A stretch of 64,000 bases of DNA from Epiperipatus broadwayi (taxonomy: Eukaryota > Onychophora > Udeonychophora > Euonychophora > Peripatidae): contig JAQFVV010006256.1 in NCBI GenBank assembly GCA_028023455.1, forward strand, positions 1,550,001 through 1,614,000. The letters run 5' to 3'. Numbering within the stretch: the first letter of the stretch is position 1; each line of letters begins with the position of its first letter. Below, piece after piece: positions 47,471 through 58,899 of the stretch. The notes under the pieces are model-generated. The model saw only the letters and a program-made list of their open reading frames with translations. It was not told where the DNA came from and ran no database searches. A program made the translations under genes and the position numbers.

Positions 47471-48720
47471 TTTGGCTACCCTTCAGATAGATTGTGGTAA
47501 TTATATGCTGATAAAAAATTGTACCAGCAAATCATATGAGAACTTAAGTGTTCAGGAGCAGTATTTTTACTGGCAAAAATTTCCCAATAATGGGAGATAG
47601 TCAGTTATTATTTTAAAAGAACAAATGTGTATTGATGTAATTTCTGAACTGCTGCTACTATAGCTAACACCTCTTACCCAGTTGGCTGTAGTTTTTTCAG
47701 CCTTCATTAACATTCTAGACATAAAGCTGTAGGCCATTCCCCATTCTGTGATGGATGACTAAGCAGTGCTCCAATTCCATAATCAGATGTGTCAGTTGTC
47801 AATATCACTTCTAGATTTATTGTTATAATGAACCAGTAAATGAGTTGATGTAAGCAATATTTGACTTTTTGAAAAGTGCCCTCTTGTGTTTCTGTCCATT
47901 TTTATCACTGATTTTTCCAAAGTAAATCATACAAAGGAGTGGCTACATGTGCTTTTCCTTTTAGAAAATTTTCAAAAAAATTAATCAGTCCCAAGAAAAC
48001 CTGAAGTTTTTTAACAATCTTTGGAGTTTGAGTATTCATAATTGCTTTAAGTTTTTGTGGGTTGGGTCTCATTCTGGCACTTGAAATAATATGGCCTACA
48101 AATTTAATTTCAGTCACATTCCAAATACACTTTTTCTGATTAAGTTTTGTTCCAAATGTTTGTAATCTTTCACATACCTTTTATAATTTTTTATGCAGCA
48201 CTTTCTCAGAATATGTTGTCATGAGGATGTCATCAAAAAAGGCATTACTTCCTCCAATCCTTCTAATAATGTGTCAATCTTCACTTGGATTACATTTGGG
48301 GTGATTGTTACACCAAACGGCAAACAATTGTATTTATACAACCCTTGATGCATTGTTATAGTTAAAAGTGTAGCTGGTTTTTAAGACACCAATACTTGAT
48401 GGAAATTGGTATTTAAATCCAGCTTTGCAAAATATCTTGCTCCATCAAGTCCAGCTAGTATCTCTAACATTTAGTATTGGATAGGGACTTTTTGTTATGC
48501 ACTTATTGACAGTAACTCTGTGTCCCCACATATATGTATTTCTCCATTCTGCTTCATTATTATCACTGTGTGTAGCCCAGTCTGAATCTTCAACAGGTGT
48601 CAATACCTCTTTTTTACTAATACATTTAATGCCTCTTCAACCCATAGTCTTTGTGCAAAAGGTATTTTTCTTGACTTGAAATGGATGGGTTTTGTACCTT
48701 TGCAGAGCTCAAGTTCAACT
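47471..48720 (-). pseudogene. Gypsy element 1 reverse transcriptase and RNase H, broken
   Basis: Minus-strand blocks in order are KPIHFKSRKIPFAQR near 48690-48650, FAKLDLNTNFHQVLV (box A, about 48430-48390), LPFGVTITPN (about 48320) and AFFDDILMTTYSEKV (catalytic DD at about 48240-48229). TEIKFVGHIISSARMRPNPQ (48117) then LQVFLGLINFFENF follow, the connection region. RNase H pieces follow to about 47480. Frame changes occur before and after the FFDD box. Catalytic aspartates are kept, unlike in Gypsy 2, so this copy decayed less in its active site. Confidence 0.8.
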
Positions 48721-48729
48721 GGCTTAATA

Positions 48730-49101
48730 TTAATTTTGCCTTGCTCCTCTGTTAATTTTACCTTGCTCCTCTGTGAACAGTTTAGGAAAATTAGCCTTTA
48801 TCTTGTTTTCTATATTAATTTTATTTATCATGCATATTTTAATGCCTAAAGATGTAAACCATTCTCTGCCTATTATGGGCCCTATATTTCCCTTAACTAT
48901 ATATAAGTTTAGAATTTCTTGGCAGCTATTTATAGCTACTAGTACTTTTACTAATCCAACAATCCTGATAGGATTTCTGTTTGCATCTTTTGCTTTTAGA
49001 TCTGTTTTGACCATTCTTAGTTGGTCATTAATTTTTCTTTTTAACTCAGACCAGTCCTTCTGCGATATGATAGATATACTGGCACCACTATCTATTTCCA
49101 C
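48730..49101 (-). pseudogene. Gypsy element 1 aspartic protease
   Basis: The open minus frame starts MEIDSGASISIISQKDW, containing the D-S-G catalytic triplet of a retropepsin. It continues through VGLVKVLVAINSCQEI to IGPIIGREWFTSLGIKI, the conserved flap-to-helix end. A short tandem repetition of the EEQGKIN coding stretch follows at 48735-48775. It would process Gag-Pol. The frame itself is intact over about 120 codons, but the flanking domains are broken. Confidence 0.8.
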
Positions 49102-49219
49102 TTCTATGGGATTACCTTATATTTTAACCATCAACATTATTTGCTGTTCATTTTTGTCTTTGCTCTATTTATTTCCGTCAATTTTTTTGGTTTTTGAAAT
49201 TTTTTCCCAGCAGCTTTTT

Positions 49220-50040
49220 TTAGAAAAACATGATACATTCTTAGTGCAGCAGTTCACTAGGTGACCAATTTTTGTGCAGTTGTTACATTTAGCACTTTTC
49301 CATCTGCATTAATGTAAAAAATGTTCAACTTTCCCCCAGTGGTACATTCACTTTTCTTGTTTGTTGAGTCTTTTGCCTTGCTTGCCTTGTTGATTGTTGT
49401 TTGTTTGGTACTATCCATATTTGCCTATTGAAATTTTTTAGCATTACTTACAACCAACTCATAGGTCATACCTCTTTTTATGGCCTCAGAATATGTTAGG
49501 TCTGAGATGGCTAATAACTGCTGATGGAACCTATCTCCACTCATCCCTCATAAGAACTATTCCAACAATGCTTTTCTAAGTACTCTCATCTGGTCAATCT
49601 CTTACTAAGTCTCTCAAGACCATGTCAAAATCCCTGCAATTTTTTCCCCTCACTTGGTGACTATTTAGTAAATGTAGGTGAGATAGATGTTTAGATGACT
49701 CCAGGCTAAAATGATTATTGAGTCATTTAAGTAATTCACTATAAGGCAGATTCTAGGGATCTTCAGGTTCACATAATCAGTTTGCAACCTCAATTATTCT
49801 CAAGCCTCCGAAAAGAAGTAATGTGGCAATTTTTGTTACATCATCCTTAGTTTTATTAACTATAAAATATTTCTCTGTACCTTTGGTATATATGGGTCAC
49901 TCAAAGGAGTTATTTACATTGAATTCATCTATTCCTAAACATGCTGTAGCTATATTCCTTACTATGACTTTGCTGGTCTGTTTTTTATTGATTATTTGTG
50001 CTCTGATAATAACTACTCTTTGAAAATTATTTCTTTCCTG
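49220..50040 (-). pseudogene. Gypsy element 1 gag with zinc knuckle
   Basis: CNNCTKIGHLVNC on the minus strand near 49290-49250 is an exact C-X2-C-X4-H-X4-C zinc knuckle, which binds the element's RNA. Upstream to about 50030 the gag-like sequence is in several frames with stops. It lies between the 5' LTR leader and the protease, as expected. Confidence 0.7.
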
Positions 50041-50054
50041 TTAACTGCACCAAT

Positions 50055-50406
50055 TGCTATGTTCTGATTCCATACAATAATTTGTGATCAGGCCTATAAA
50101 ACTATGAGTTGCATAACATATGTAGATATCTTGAAATAACCAACAGACTCTTAGAGCACTGAAAGATTAAAGTTATTATTAGTTCATAATTTAATGCACT
50201 CTGCATTATAATATAAAAAACTCCCTCTATTTTAGTACACTCATTATTTATTGCCAAGTCCCCATCCAGACTATAAACATTCGGATTGAGTGAGAATCAT
50301 CACCTATTGATCCTTGGCGATAAATACTCAATACAATCTATGATCAGATAATATCTGGTTCCCGATGATTTTTAACAAGTGTGGTCATTCTTTCATATAC
50401 ATTTTA
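50055..50406 (-). repeat. 5' LTR of Gypsy element 1
   Basis: 352 bp. The inner border ends AACATAGCA on the minus strand, followed by ATTGGTGCAGTTAACAGG. The outer border reads TAAAATGTATATG against TGAAATGTATGTG in the other LTR, so the TG start has mutated here. Confidence 0.85.
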
Positions 50407-51120
50407 CTTATATTGTTATAATAGGTGTATATCAAACAATAATTCATGAAAGGTTTTGTAATAAGGGAAAGTATAAATGTTTAAGTTTTACACATTTGGT
50501 TTGAGTTATGGATTTTATCACATCTTTGTTTACCTTTTAATTATATAAACAATACAAGTATTTTCTCATCTAAAATGTTTGTGAACATTTTTGTTCTTGG
50601 GAATACATTTTAATTGGGTTACATTATATATATATATAGCTTATGGTACATTATATACTGAAAATGTTGTTATGGTGGGTATTGGTGTTAAAGTAGATAA
50701 GAGTGTTTAATGCTTCTTGGTGGGATGTAGGATCACATTTTACTATATATATTTATTATATATTGTAATGTTTATTTATATACGTTACAAATATATTGGC
50801 ATTTGGTAAAAGCTAAAAAATAAAAGTAAATTTAGATTTTTTTTTGACTAATTTTTTTTTAAAAAAATAACGTACAATGAAAGTTAAATTATTCTTTCGT
50901 TTTTTTTTATGTAATTAGAAATAAAAGTTAGAATTGGAGAGAACAAAAGACACAAATTACCAATCTAGATAAGAGAAAGTAAAAATATTTCAACTAATTA
51001 AAGATGGCAGAATTATGCTGAAAAAATAGAGACTTTGTAACATAAATTTTGTAAAGAATATATAAGATTATCAACGGATATTTTGACAAATGAAAGATAT
51101 GCGCAGAAGTCGGAAAACTG
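50407..51120. other. A+T-rich DNA without a recognisable gene
   Basis: TA runs and T homopolymers only. Confidence 0.55.
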
Positions 51121-51133
51121 GGCCTCTAGAGAG

Positions 51134-51425
51134 TATAAAAGGCAGAGATCAGTTTGAAGGACATCTTGTTCGTTGGTTTCTCTAGTTGGTCTTGGATAAC
51201 AATAATATATCCAAGATCGCTCTACACTGAAGTAATTCGGCATGTCGGAGTGAACCGGAGCTTCTGAAGACATCATGCCTGAAGATGTATACCAGAAAAG
51301 ATTTCGTGACTGACTAGGAGAATGGACCACAAGATCAAATAATAACCAAAAGGCCGAGCTCATTCTACCCAAAAAAACTATGCATAGTTATCTACTACTG
51401 AATTCCCAAAACTTACCGGTAAGTT
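51134..51425 (+). promoter_or_regulatory. Possible polymerase II promoter, short exon and splice donor
   Basis: A TATAAAAGG box at 51134-51142 is followed by TCAGTTTGAAGG (initiator-like, but only 15 bp on). The next 280 bp are clearly less A+T-rich than their surroundings. The patch ends in ACTTACCG|GTAAGT at 51418/51419, a near-ideal 5' splice site within the palindrome AACTTACCGGTAAGTT. Only short upstream ATG frames occur. It could be a host gene's first exon or an LTR promoter and leader; no matching LTR is seen in the window. The 119-codon frame on the opposite strand is probably incidental. Confidence 0.3.
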
Positions 51426-52157
51426 ATGCTTCATTATCCTGATTGTGACAAAAGTAACGTTTGCAAACAATTCTTAAAAATAAGCTTATAATAGGATCCC
51501 GATAGAGACTCTTATTTAAACAAGAACTTTGTAATTAATTATTTCAGCAGTTATTTTTTTATTATTAATGTTTCACATCAGAATTAAGTATGTTCTCTCC
51601 AATTTATTTGATAAATAATTTATTTCAAACATTTTTTATCTATTAGAATAAAAATATTTCTAATACCAATTTTCATTTGTGCGTTATTAATAATAGTTAT
51701 TATTTTTTATTATTAAATCTATTAGTAGTTTAATAAGATTTAAAAAGGTAATTTACCTTGCCAATATGTTTGAATAAGCCCAACAATAATAATCTCAAAA
51801 AAAGATAATTCTAGTTTACCGTAAAATTACCAATTCTTAAAATCTAAGACCAATAATTTTAAAAATATTTTATTTTTTTTTTATTTGCGAGACATGCTGG
51901 CGACAGATATCAGCGGTCTTTTTAGAATAAAAAGACCTGGCACCTATCAAATAAATTAAAAGCTGATCTCATCAATAGCATAATTCTCAACCATCAATAG
52001 GCAAAGTTTGATCAGGAAATATAGCTGTGTTTTTTTTAGGAAAAGAAATACAACTTTCTTTTTTCTTTTGATACAGTTTGATCAACTCACACTCAAATAT
52101 AAATGTGAGGCGTATAGTGGCCAAGCAAACGGAAAACGTTACAATATATATATGTAT
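51426..52157. other. A+T-rich DNA without a recognisable gene
   Basis: If the donor at 51419 is real, this is intron. No acceptor can be assigned. Confidence 0.5.
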
Positions 52158-52780
52158 AATCATTAGAAACCAGTCAACACTTAGGCAATCCCAATATAGA
52201 TAACAATCAAGAATTTCAAACTGTTGTCAAGGCAACCTCCTTTTAGTAATAAAGGTGGAATCCCACTTCTATGAATGGTCCCATATATTTATAAAGATAC
52301 TAAAGATTGCAACTTGACCACAGAGATTGAAATTATCGATGGATAGAAGTTTAAATAACATTACAAATTACAATTATAATTTTCAAATTGCATCCAAAGT
52401 ATTACTTAAATAATAAGTGTAATAATGTTCAAGGCTAAATGGGTTCATAGTAACTATTAGAAACCAGTCAACACTTAGACAATCCTAATATAAATAACAT
52501 CAAAAATTCAGACTGTTCTCAAGGCAACCTCTTTTAGCAATAGAGATGGAATCTCACCTCTATTAATGGTACCATATATTTATATAACACTAAAGATTGC
52601 AACTTGACCACATAGATTGAAATTATTGATAGGTAGAAGTTTGAATAAACCTCTTTAAACAGGTAAATATAACCTGTTCTGAACACAGTCTAATAAATAG
52701 TCAATTATAATATTATAAATTGCAATTATAATTTTCAAATTGTACCCAAAGTATTATTTAAATAATAAGTGTAATATATA
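52158..52780. repeat. About 0.3-kb tandem duplication, second unit with an extra 50 bp
   Basis: ATTAGAAACCAGTCAACACT at about 52165 recurs at about 52458. The rest of both units aligns (CAAGGCAACCTC, AAAGATTGCAACTTGACCAC, AATTATAATTTTCAAATTG, AAATAATAAGTGTAAT). The second unit has about 50 bp more near 52640-52690 (CCTCTTTAAACAGGTAAATA). Confidence 0.9.
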
Positions 52781-52828
52781 TAAACATTAAAAGCATAAAG
52801 CAAAACTTGTCAATAAATAATAAAAATT

Positions 52829-53058
52829 TCCCCAAATTCACAATTCAACCAGACTAGCCAAAAATAAAATTTAAAACATTACCAATGGGTTCACTGTTAC
52901 AAATAGACTTCTCAAGTGTTTCACTGCTACAAGCAGATTTCTCAAATGTAAAGAACTTACACTTGAGAAATCTGCTCGTAGCAGTGAAATCATTGATAAT
53001 GTTTTAAAGTTTATTTTTTGGCTAGTCTGATTGAGTTGTAAATTTAAGGCAAATTTGG
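52829..53058. repeat. Foldback repeat with internal duplication
   Basis: The left arm (CCAGACTAGCCAAAAATAAA, AAAACATTACCAATG, CACTGCTACAAGCAGATTTC) is complementary to the right (GAAATCTGCTCGTAGCAGTG, AATGTTTTAAAGTTTA, TTGGCTAGTCTG). The left arm alone carries a ~33-bp duplication (TTCACTGTTACAAATAGACT / TTCACTGCTACAAGCAGATT). Confidence 0.88.
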
Positions 53059-53289
53059 TTATATATATATATAGTTATATATAAATTTGGTTATATATAT
53101 ATATAGTTAACCAGACTGAAGATATAGCACTATATCATCTGGTGTCTATTGATTATCTTGAGCTTACATTATATGGCTCTAGAGTAGGATGAAGAATACT
53201 TATCTTAAATTAAATATTTGCTTCATCTATTGGTGCTTTTTGAAAATATATATTTTGTTAATAAATTTAAATGTATCTGATATATATAT

Positions 53290-54060
53290 TGTAATGGGCA
53301 CACATGCTGTTACATTATTTAAAAAAAATTTAAAGTATATATGTTCACAGATAAAAGTTAGAATTAAAAATTGAAAACTATAAGCTTGCAAAAACATATA
53401 TAAATAAATTGCACAGATGGGAAAATTATTAAAAGAAAATTTTATTGCAAAAAAAAAAGTATATTAAAACTAAATTTTAAGCAAAAACTCAAAGATTTAA
53501 AGATAAAAATATATCTTTAAGAATGTACAATAATTAAATTACTCTCTATTGTGTTAAAAACTCAAGATGGAAATGATTGTTGGTTTTAATTAATCTAAAA
53601 TAAATGAGCCCTTGGGGAAAATTTATAATTAAAGGTCAGATAAGAGATATAAATTTTTTTAAAAAAGATTGCATTACCCTCTTGTGAAAGGTCACCCAAC
53701 ACTCGGACCCTAATGAAAATCACCAGAACAGGAAACTATGGTCAGTGAATTCAAAGGAAGAATCTAAAAAGAAAAAATTCAAATTAAGAACAGTTTCAGC
53801 TTGATTTTTGAGGAGGGGGAAAAGATGCACTTTTCACCCTCTTGCTGTTTTCAAATGAAGAGACTTTTGAAATATGAATGGCACTATTGCAGACCCTGAA
53901 TCATATGGGTACTGCAATAAAATAGTTCCAGGATTGAACCAGCTAAGGCTACCTCCAGATTGATGATTATGGCATGAACATAAAGTATGAATAATAAAAG
54001 ACTTCACAGGAATTGGCACAAGGAACTGGGAGCTCCTCAAATGTAACATATAAACTATAA
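53290..54060 (-). repeat. LTR-like block, possibly related to family R
   Basis: Begins TGTAATGGGCACACATGCTG (plus) and carries CACAGATGGGAAAATT and, on the minus strand, CAATAAAATTTTC near 53440. That is the same signal order as the LTRs at 17.0 and 29.5 kb. The further part to 54060 has a moderate G+C and no motif. Without a partner LTR or primer site this remains tentative. Confidence 0.3.
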
Positions 54061-55985
54061 ATTATGAACTCTATTTATAATAGAACTTTTACTAAATGAA
54101 CTTTAAATCATATCTTAAACAATTAAGGCCTAACCAAGTTTAAATCATGAACTTTTATCTGACCAACATGGAAGGTTAAATTAATGATTAATATTTTAAA
54201 TGTAATTGTAAAACAGTCATTTCTATTAATTTATTTTTTATAACTAAGTATAATTGTTAGTTAAATTAAATGATGTTATGTATTATGTGTATGTGTGTAT
54301 CTCCACACTTGGCATCTATCAGTAAATATGACACCTTATGTTGAATGTCTTAAAGAATTTGACTATGCCTCCCTTATAAGTTCACTATTTGTGAATGTGA
54401 CACCTCATGATGAGTGTCTTAAGGAACTCAAGAAGAGTATAACCTTTCTATACATTCCAATTAATAATAATTGAACTAGAATAATTCGTGGTGGATGGTT
54501 GGGTTGCATATATGTATACATGTACATGCTCATTTGGTTTTTAAAATATTAAAGCTTAAATTAAATCTACAAACACCAATTATGGTTGAAGAAACAATTT
54601 TTTCAGTGCACTGTCAATAAAACATTTAATATATATAAAAATTAGCTTTATTTTTAAGTTTTTAATATTGGCACAGTAAATGAAAATATAAAACTTTATA
54701 TACTTTAATTTAACTGAATACTTATAGTTGATAAATATATCACTAGATATTTCTGCTAATTTAAAATGTATACCCTTTATGTATATATAATATTTAGTAT
54801 GTGTACATAATAACACATGTGTATGTATTATAAATGATCTTTAGTTAATACATATAATTTTACTTTAAAGCAATACAAGATATTTCTTCAGTAAGTTAAT
54901 TTATATACTCTTAATGTATATATTATATTTAGTATGTATACATAATTATGTATAAAAAATCAGTAACTAAGTTTTTCATTTAAAACTGTTTAATAGCTTT
55001 TATTTCTATTTTAAAACAGATTTTTTTTTAAAAAAATGCTAAAACAAAATTCATGATCATTGTTTTAAAAATTTTCACAAGGTTTCTTTTTTAACTTTTT
55101 GTGCTTATTTTAAATAATGTGAGTTTTGTAATTTATCTTTAAAAAAAAATAAAAATAAAACTTTCAAACAATTTTAAATTGAAAACTTAGTAAGTGAATT
55201 ATTTTGAATATATAATTATGTATACATACTAAATACAATATATACATTAACAGTTTAAAATGTTTAAAAATGTTATTAAATTGAAAGAAAAATATTTATA
55301 CTGCCCTTTCATGATTATTATTTAAAACAAATGAAAGTTGTAAGAATAAATGTTAACTGCAATATATGAAGTTATTGAATATTTTAAATATTTTTCTGTC
55401 CTCTGTTCCATACCTATGAAACTAGTTGACATACTAAAAAGATAAGGGTTTCAAATGGATTAGGCTGGTATAACTTAGATATATATATAAATTTTTAAGC
55501 ACTTCTTTTGAATTTAAACATTAAACCTCGATTTTAAAATTTCATTCCAACATGAAAAAGATCAAAAGGTAACAAACACACAAACTGATTTTCTAACTTC
55601 AATAAAACATTTAATAAATTATCAATTTTATTAACAATTAAATCTAAAAATTTTAATTTAACAAATTCATATATATCCCTTCAATAGTAAATTTAATATT
55701 AGAATCAAAAGCATTCATTCTATCAAAAAATATTTAATTTAGTTTCCTATATATTAAACAAACAATCATTAATGTTTCTAACAAATTTTAAAGAAACAAA
55801 AAATATTGATAACATTACTCTCTAAAAATGATTAAATAGAGCACATTAAAGGAGAATTAACACAACCCAATAACCCAACCCTCTTTAATTTTATAAAACA
55901 CATCATTACACACAAAATACATAAAATCCTCTAATAACAATAGCAAATCATGAATAACCTTAATCTTAATAATTTTGAAAATAAT
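54061..55985. other. A+T-rich DNA without a recognisable gene
   Basis: GTGACACCTCATGATGAGTGTCTTAA at 54400 echoes ATGACACCTTATGTTGAATGTCTTAA at 54330, a short imperfect tandem repeat. Nothing else is seen. Confidence 0.5.
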
Positions 55986-56560
55986 AATTATATTCAGAGA
56001 ATCAGTTTGCTTCTGTTTATTTTGAATTAGGATATACTCATGAATTTATTAGGAATATTATATTATAAAAGTGCTTATAAATATGTTAATAAAAAGATTT
56101 TTGTTAATGAGAATAAAGAGTTTTATTTCTTTGCCATGCAAGTCATCAATTAGTAAATTAATTTACAAGAATAGTTTTTTATTGGATGATATAAAAGTGG
56201 CCTGGAAGAAAGGCCTAAATTTGAATTCATTATTAAATAGTTGTAAAATTTCTTGCAATTGTCATAAAAATTTTATAGGTCAGAGTAAATTGAGTCTTAA
56301 TGAAAGAGTTAAAGTTCATAAGAGTAGAGTAAAAATAGATATCATAACTCAGTTTTGTATATTCGTGAACGAATACAGGTCATAGAATATTATTTGACAA
56401 TGCAGAGGCTATCTTTTATGAAAAAAAGTGAATTGAAAAGAAGAGTAAAAGAAACTTTGATGATAAAAAATTTTTTGAATCTGAGGCCATCAATCTCATG
56501 AAGACATCCTTTGATGTTAAAGGAAGTTGGTTTTTGAAGTGAATGATGGGAAGGCTGTTT
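55986..56560 (+). pseudogene. Second Penelope-like element, RT end and GIY-YIG endonuclease
   Basis: Plus-strand broken frames read GYTHEFIRNII near 56030 (end of RT), then from 56130 the linker LLDDIKVAWKKGLNLNSLL. The nuclease follows: CKISCNCHKNFIGQSKLSLN (the YIG element appears as FIG), ERVKVHK with the Arg, and, after a frame change, TGHRILFDNAEAIFYE and RRVKETLMIKN, which end the domain. The order and spacing match the PLE at 12 kb, but the sequence is a different subfamily. At least two frame changes and a stop are present. The 5' part is missing. Confidence 0.65.
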
Positions 56561-56585
56561 TGCACATATATATATATATATATAT

Positions 56586-56635
56586 ATGCAACACACCCAC
56601 ACACATATATATATATGTGTGTGGGTGTGTTGCAT
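56586..56635. repeat. Perfect 50-bp palindrome
   Basis: ATGCAACACACCCACACACA and onward is exactly self-complementary about the centre at 56610/56611. A CA/CCCA arm turns through (AT)n into the GT/GGGT arm. Confidence 0.97.
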
Positions 56636-57570
56636 GTTTAGTTCAATTTCATTTGAAAAGGTCTACTTGTTAATAAATGAAATCATCATGGTTGTGGAAG
56701 AATTTTTGTAAAAGTTTGTTCTTTGGCTAGTATTATAATTTTATATGAATTTCTATTTTAGTTGTAATTACTAAATATAGTGTTAAAAAGTATTTAATAT
56801 ATATATAGCTGTGGTTTGTATTGGATATACTTATAACTTCCATTACTGATCAATATGGGACACATCCTGTGATGTCTCTTCTTTCCAATTTGCATAATTT
56901 CAATTTCAAACAATGATATGGAGACACATACTTCATATGAATTTATTCAAGTGTTGTGCCTCAGTAATTATGCACTTTTTAATATTCTTAGACAAACATG
57001 CTACATGCATAATGGTCAGATTGAAATGATTTGTAGGATTTTAAATATTGGTCAAATTATTTTGTAATGTCATTTGATAATAATTTTATGAGCAAATTAT
57101 AAATTTAATATTGGTCAATGTTTCTTTTTTATATATGATATATAAATGTTACTTGATTTCATATATGTTCATGTATGCGTGCATTGTTGAATAACTGATC
57201 TTGGTTAGTTATGACTAGACTTATAATTTTAGAGACTAATGGTATGTCTTCGGTATTCAATATATTTTAGTTATATTTAGATTTAATTTAATCATAATCT
57301 TCCATTTGTTGGGATAATTGTTTGTAATAAGAGTTAATCTATTTAGTTGCTTGTTGCTCCCTGAAGTATGATATAAAGATATCTCTACTTGTGGCTCATT
57401 CATTAAAGATAGCTAAGTAGTGAAGTGATGGTACATGAGATGCCTGAGAATGATCAAATTATTGATAATGATGATAGTAGTGATGGTGTATGTCCTCATA
57501 TTGCTATAATACATAGTTGAAGATATTTATTTTTTAAATCATAGATGACTGCTATGTTTCTTTTACTTAC
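56636..57570. other. A+T-rich DNA without a recognisable gene
   Basis: A short stretch near 57440-57500 translates to acidic residues (PENDQIIDNDDSSDG). It could be part of a transposase but has no diagnostic motif. Confidence 0.45.
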
Positions 57571-57640
57571 AGTAAAACTGCTTATATCGGTTCTCTTAAA
57601 TATGCTAGTCCGAATAATAGTAAACAAATAAAAAGTAAAA
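57571..57640 (+). mobile_element. Possible Tigger-like terminus
   Basis: After TTA, CAGTAAAACTGCTTATATCG then GGTTCTCTTAAATATGC resembles the terminal repeat of Tigger-type transposons (CAGTAAAACTCGC-TATATCGG). No second end is found. Confidence 0.35.
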
Positions 57641-58113
57641 TCATTAAAAAATTACAAGTCAGTTTTTTTCTAAGTCTTTCATTGTCAACTTTTACATGAA
57701 TTTATTTAGTCACATTTTCAAAAAAAGATTAAGAGAAAGCAATGAATGTATTTCTTTCTTCACTTGGTGTTTTTTAAATCAAAAATTTAATGTGAAATAG
57801 CGTCAAAATATAAATTAATGGTGAGAGTGATTGTACCAAGTTTTAGAGTATTTGTGAATTGTATCATATAAATGATAAAATAATTATTTAAAAAAAATTA
57901 TATTCTAAAGTTAACCATTATTTAAGAAAAATGAATTGTATATTCATGAAAGATGAGAGAAATATAAATTCTTTTTATAACAATGAGTAATAATGATTCC
58001 AACTCAATTGAAATAAAACAACTATATAAAAATATTTTTTTATTATTGAACTGGTTTTCACTCTATATTATGACCTTTTCAAATTACACTTTTCTAATAC
58101 AATCACATGCTAT
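57641..58113. other. A+T-rich DNA without a recognisable gene
   Basis: No motif or open frame of note. Confidence 0.5.
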
Positions 58114-58419
58114 GTGATGTGCTGCACTATGGCTTTTTTTATTGAATCAGGAATCTCTCGGTCACTATGTCCCGAGAAACCTGTTAGCCATTTTACCTTC
58201 CCATTTTCCACCCTTTGTTTTTTCATATTGTTCTCTATCCTGCTCCATTTCATTTTCACAACATCATCTTTGTTTAATCTATGGCCTTTATATCTTGATC
58301 CTCCTTATCTTTTTCCAAACCTAATGTAAAAACCAAGAACCCATTATCTGTATAATCACTTTGTTTATATTTATTTTTCCACAACTTCATTATTTGTACC
58401 CTTTCTGCTTCTAAGCATT

Positions 58420-58580
58420 TACTTTCAGTTAACAGATGCCTAATATTTTACATGCCTTCATTTACATAACTTGCAGACTAAAACACCCCAATTCCTCCAT
58501 TTATGTGTACATTCCCTTGTTGTTAATAATTTCCTAGTTGAGCCTCAAATAGTAAACTACTTTCCTTGCTATTATCATGA
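58420..58580 (-). pseudogene. LINE C-terminal Cys/His region
   Basis: Minus-strand frames give CKLC, then HLLTESKCLEAERVQIMK, matching the C-X2-C then H-L-ECxxxxxER layout found behind the RT in several LINE clades. The frame changes between the two parts. Confidence 0.45.
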
Positions 58581-58899
58581 ATTAACTCACAACCAATATT
58601 CTGTTTACTTCTATATATATTTAAACTCTTTTTTTCTTCATACTAGTTCTCCAACTCTTCAACTATTTATTTTTTATTAATGCATCTATTCTCCTATCTC
58701 ATTATTTGCCACTATAACACTCAACAATTCTCCTAACACAATTATCCCATCTTTTTGAAAATATAATAACAAAGTCTTTATCTTGTTGACTGTCCTTTAC
58801 TCATAACCAAATTAAATACTATTTTGACTACTCTCTTACTATCAAACTGCAATCTACTGAACATTTTCATTTGGCTTTTTGTATCTCTCATATAAAAAC

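Larger units (their letters stand above)
42476..50406 (-). mobile_element. Gypsy element 1, both LTRs, with nested RTE LINE
   Basis: A minus-strand LTR retrotransposon. The 5' LTR is at 50055-50406. The 3' LTR is split: 42476-42530 plus about 45764-46118, with a LINE between the two parts. Outer flanks TTTAT (42471) and CTTAT (50407) suggest a 4-5-bp target duplication. A polypurine tract (AAGAGGGAGTAG on the minus strand, about 46119-46130) precedes the 3' LTR. TTGGTGCAGTTAAC follows the 5' LTR as a candidate primer site. Internal order is gag, protease, RT-RNase H, integrase, all broken. Confidence 0.85.

Noticed and set aside
48773-49264. 163-codon plus-strand frame
   Set aside because: It is antisense to the Gypsy 1 protease, which has the D-S-G motif. 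Its Phe/Leu/Ile-rich, membrane-like content follows from the opposite strand.
51013-51372. 119-codon minus-strand frame at the promoter candidate
   Set aside because: No domain, and the plus strand has a better reading as promoter plus splice donor. It cannot be excluded but is not supported.
53930-53950. GGTTCAATCCTGG on the minus strand as a second SINE B box
   Set aside because: No A box at a suitable distance upstream, so it was not listed as a promoter.
57571-57640. Complete Tigger transposon between 26.2 and 57.6 kb termini
   Set aside because: The two terminus-like sequences differ and have the same orientation, so they cannot be ends of one element.
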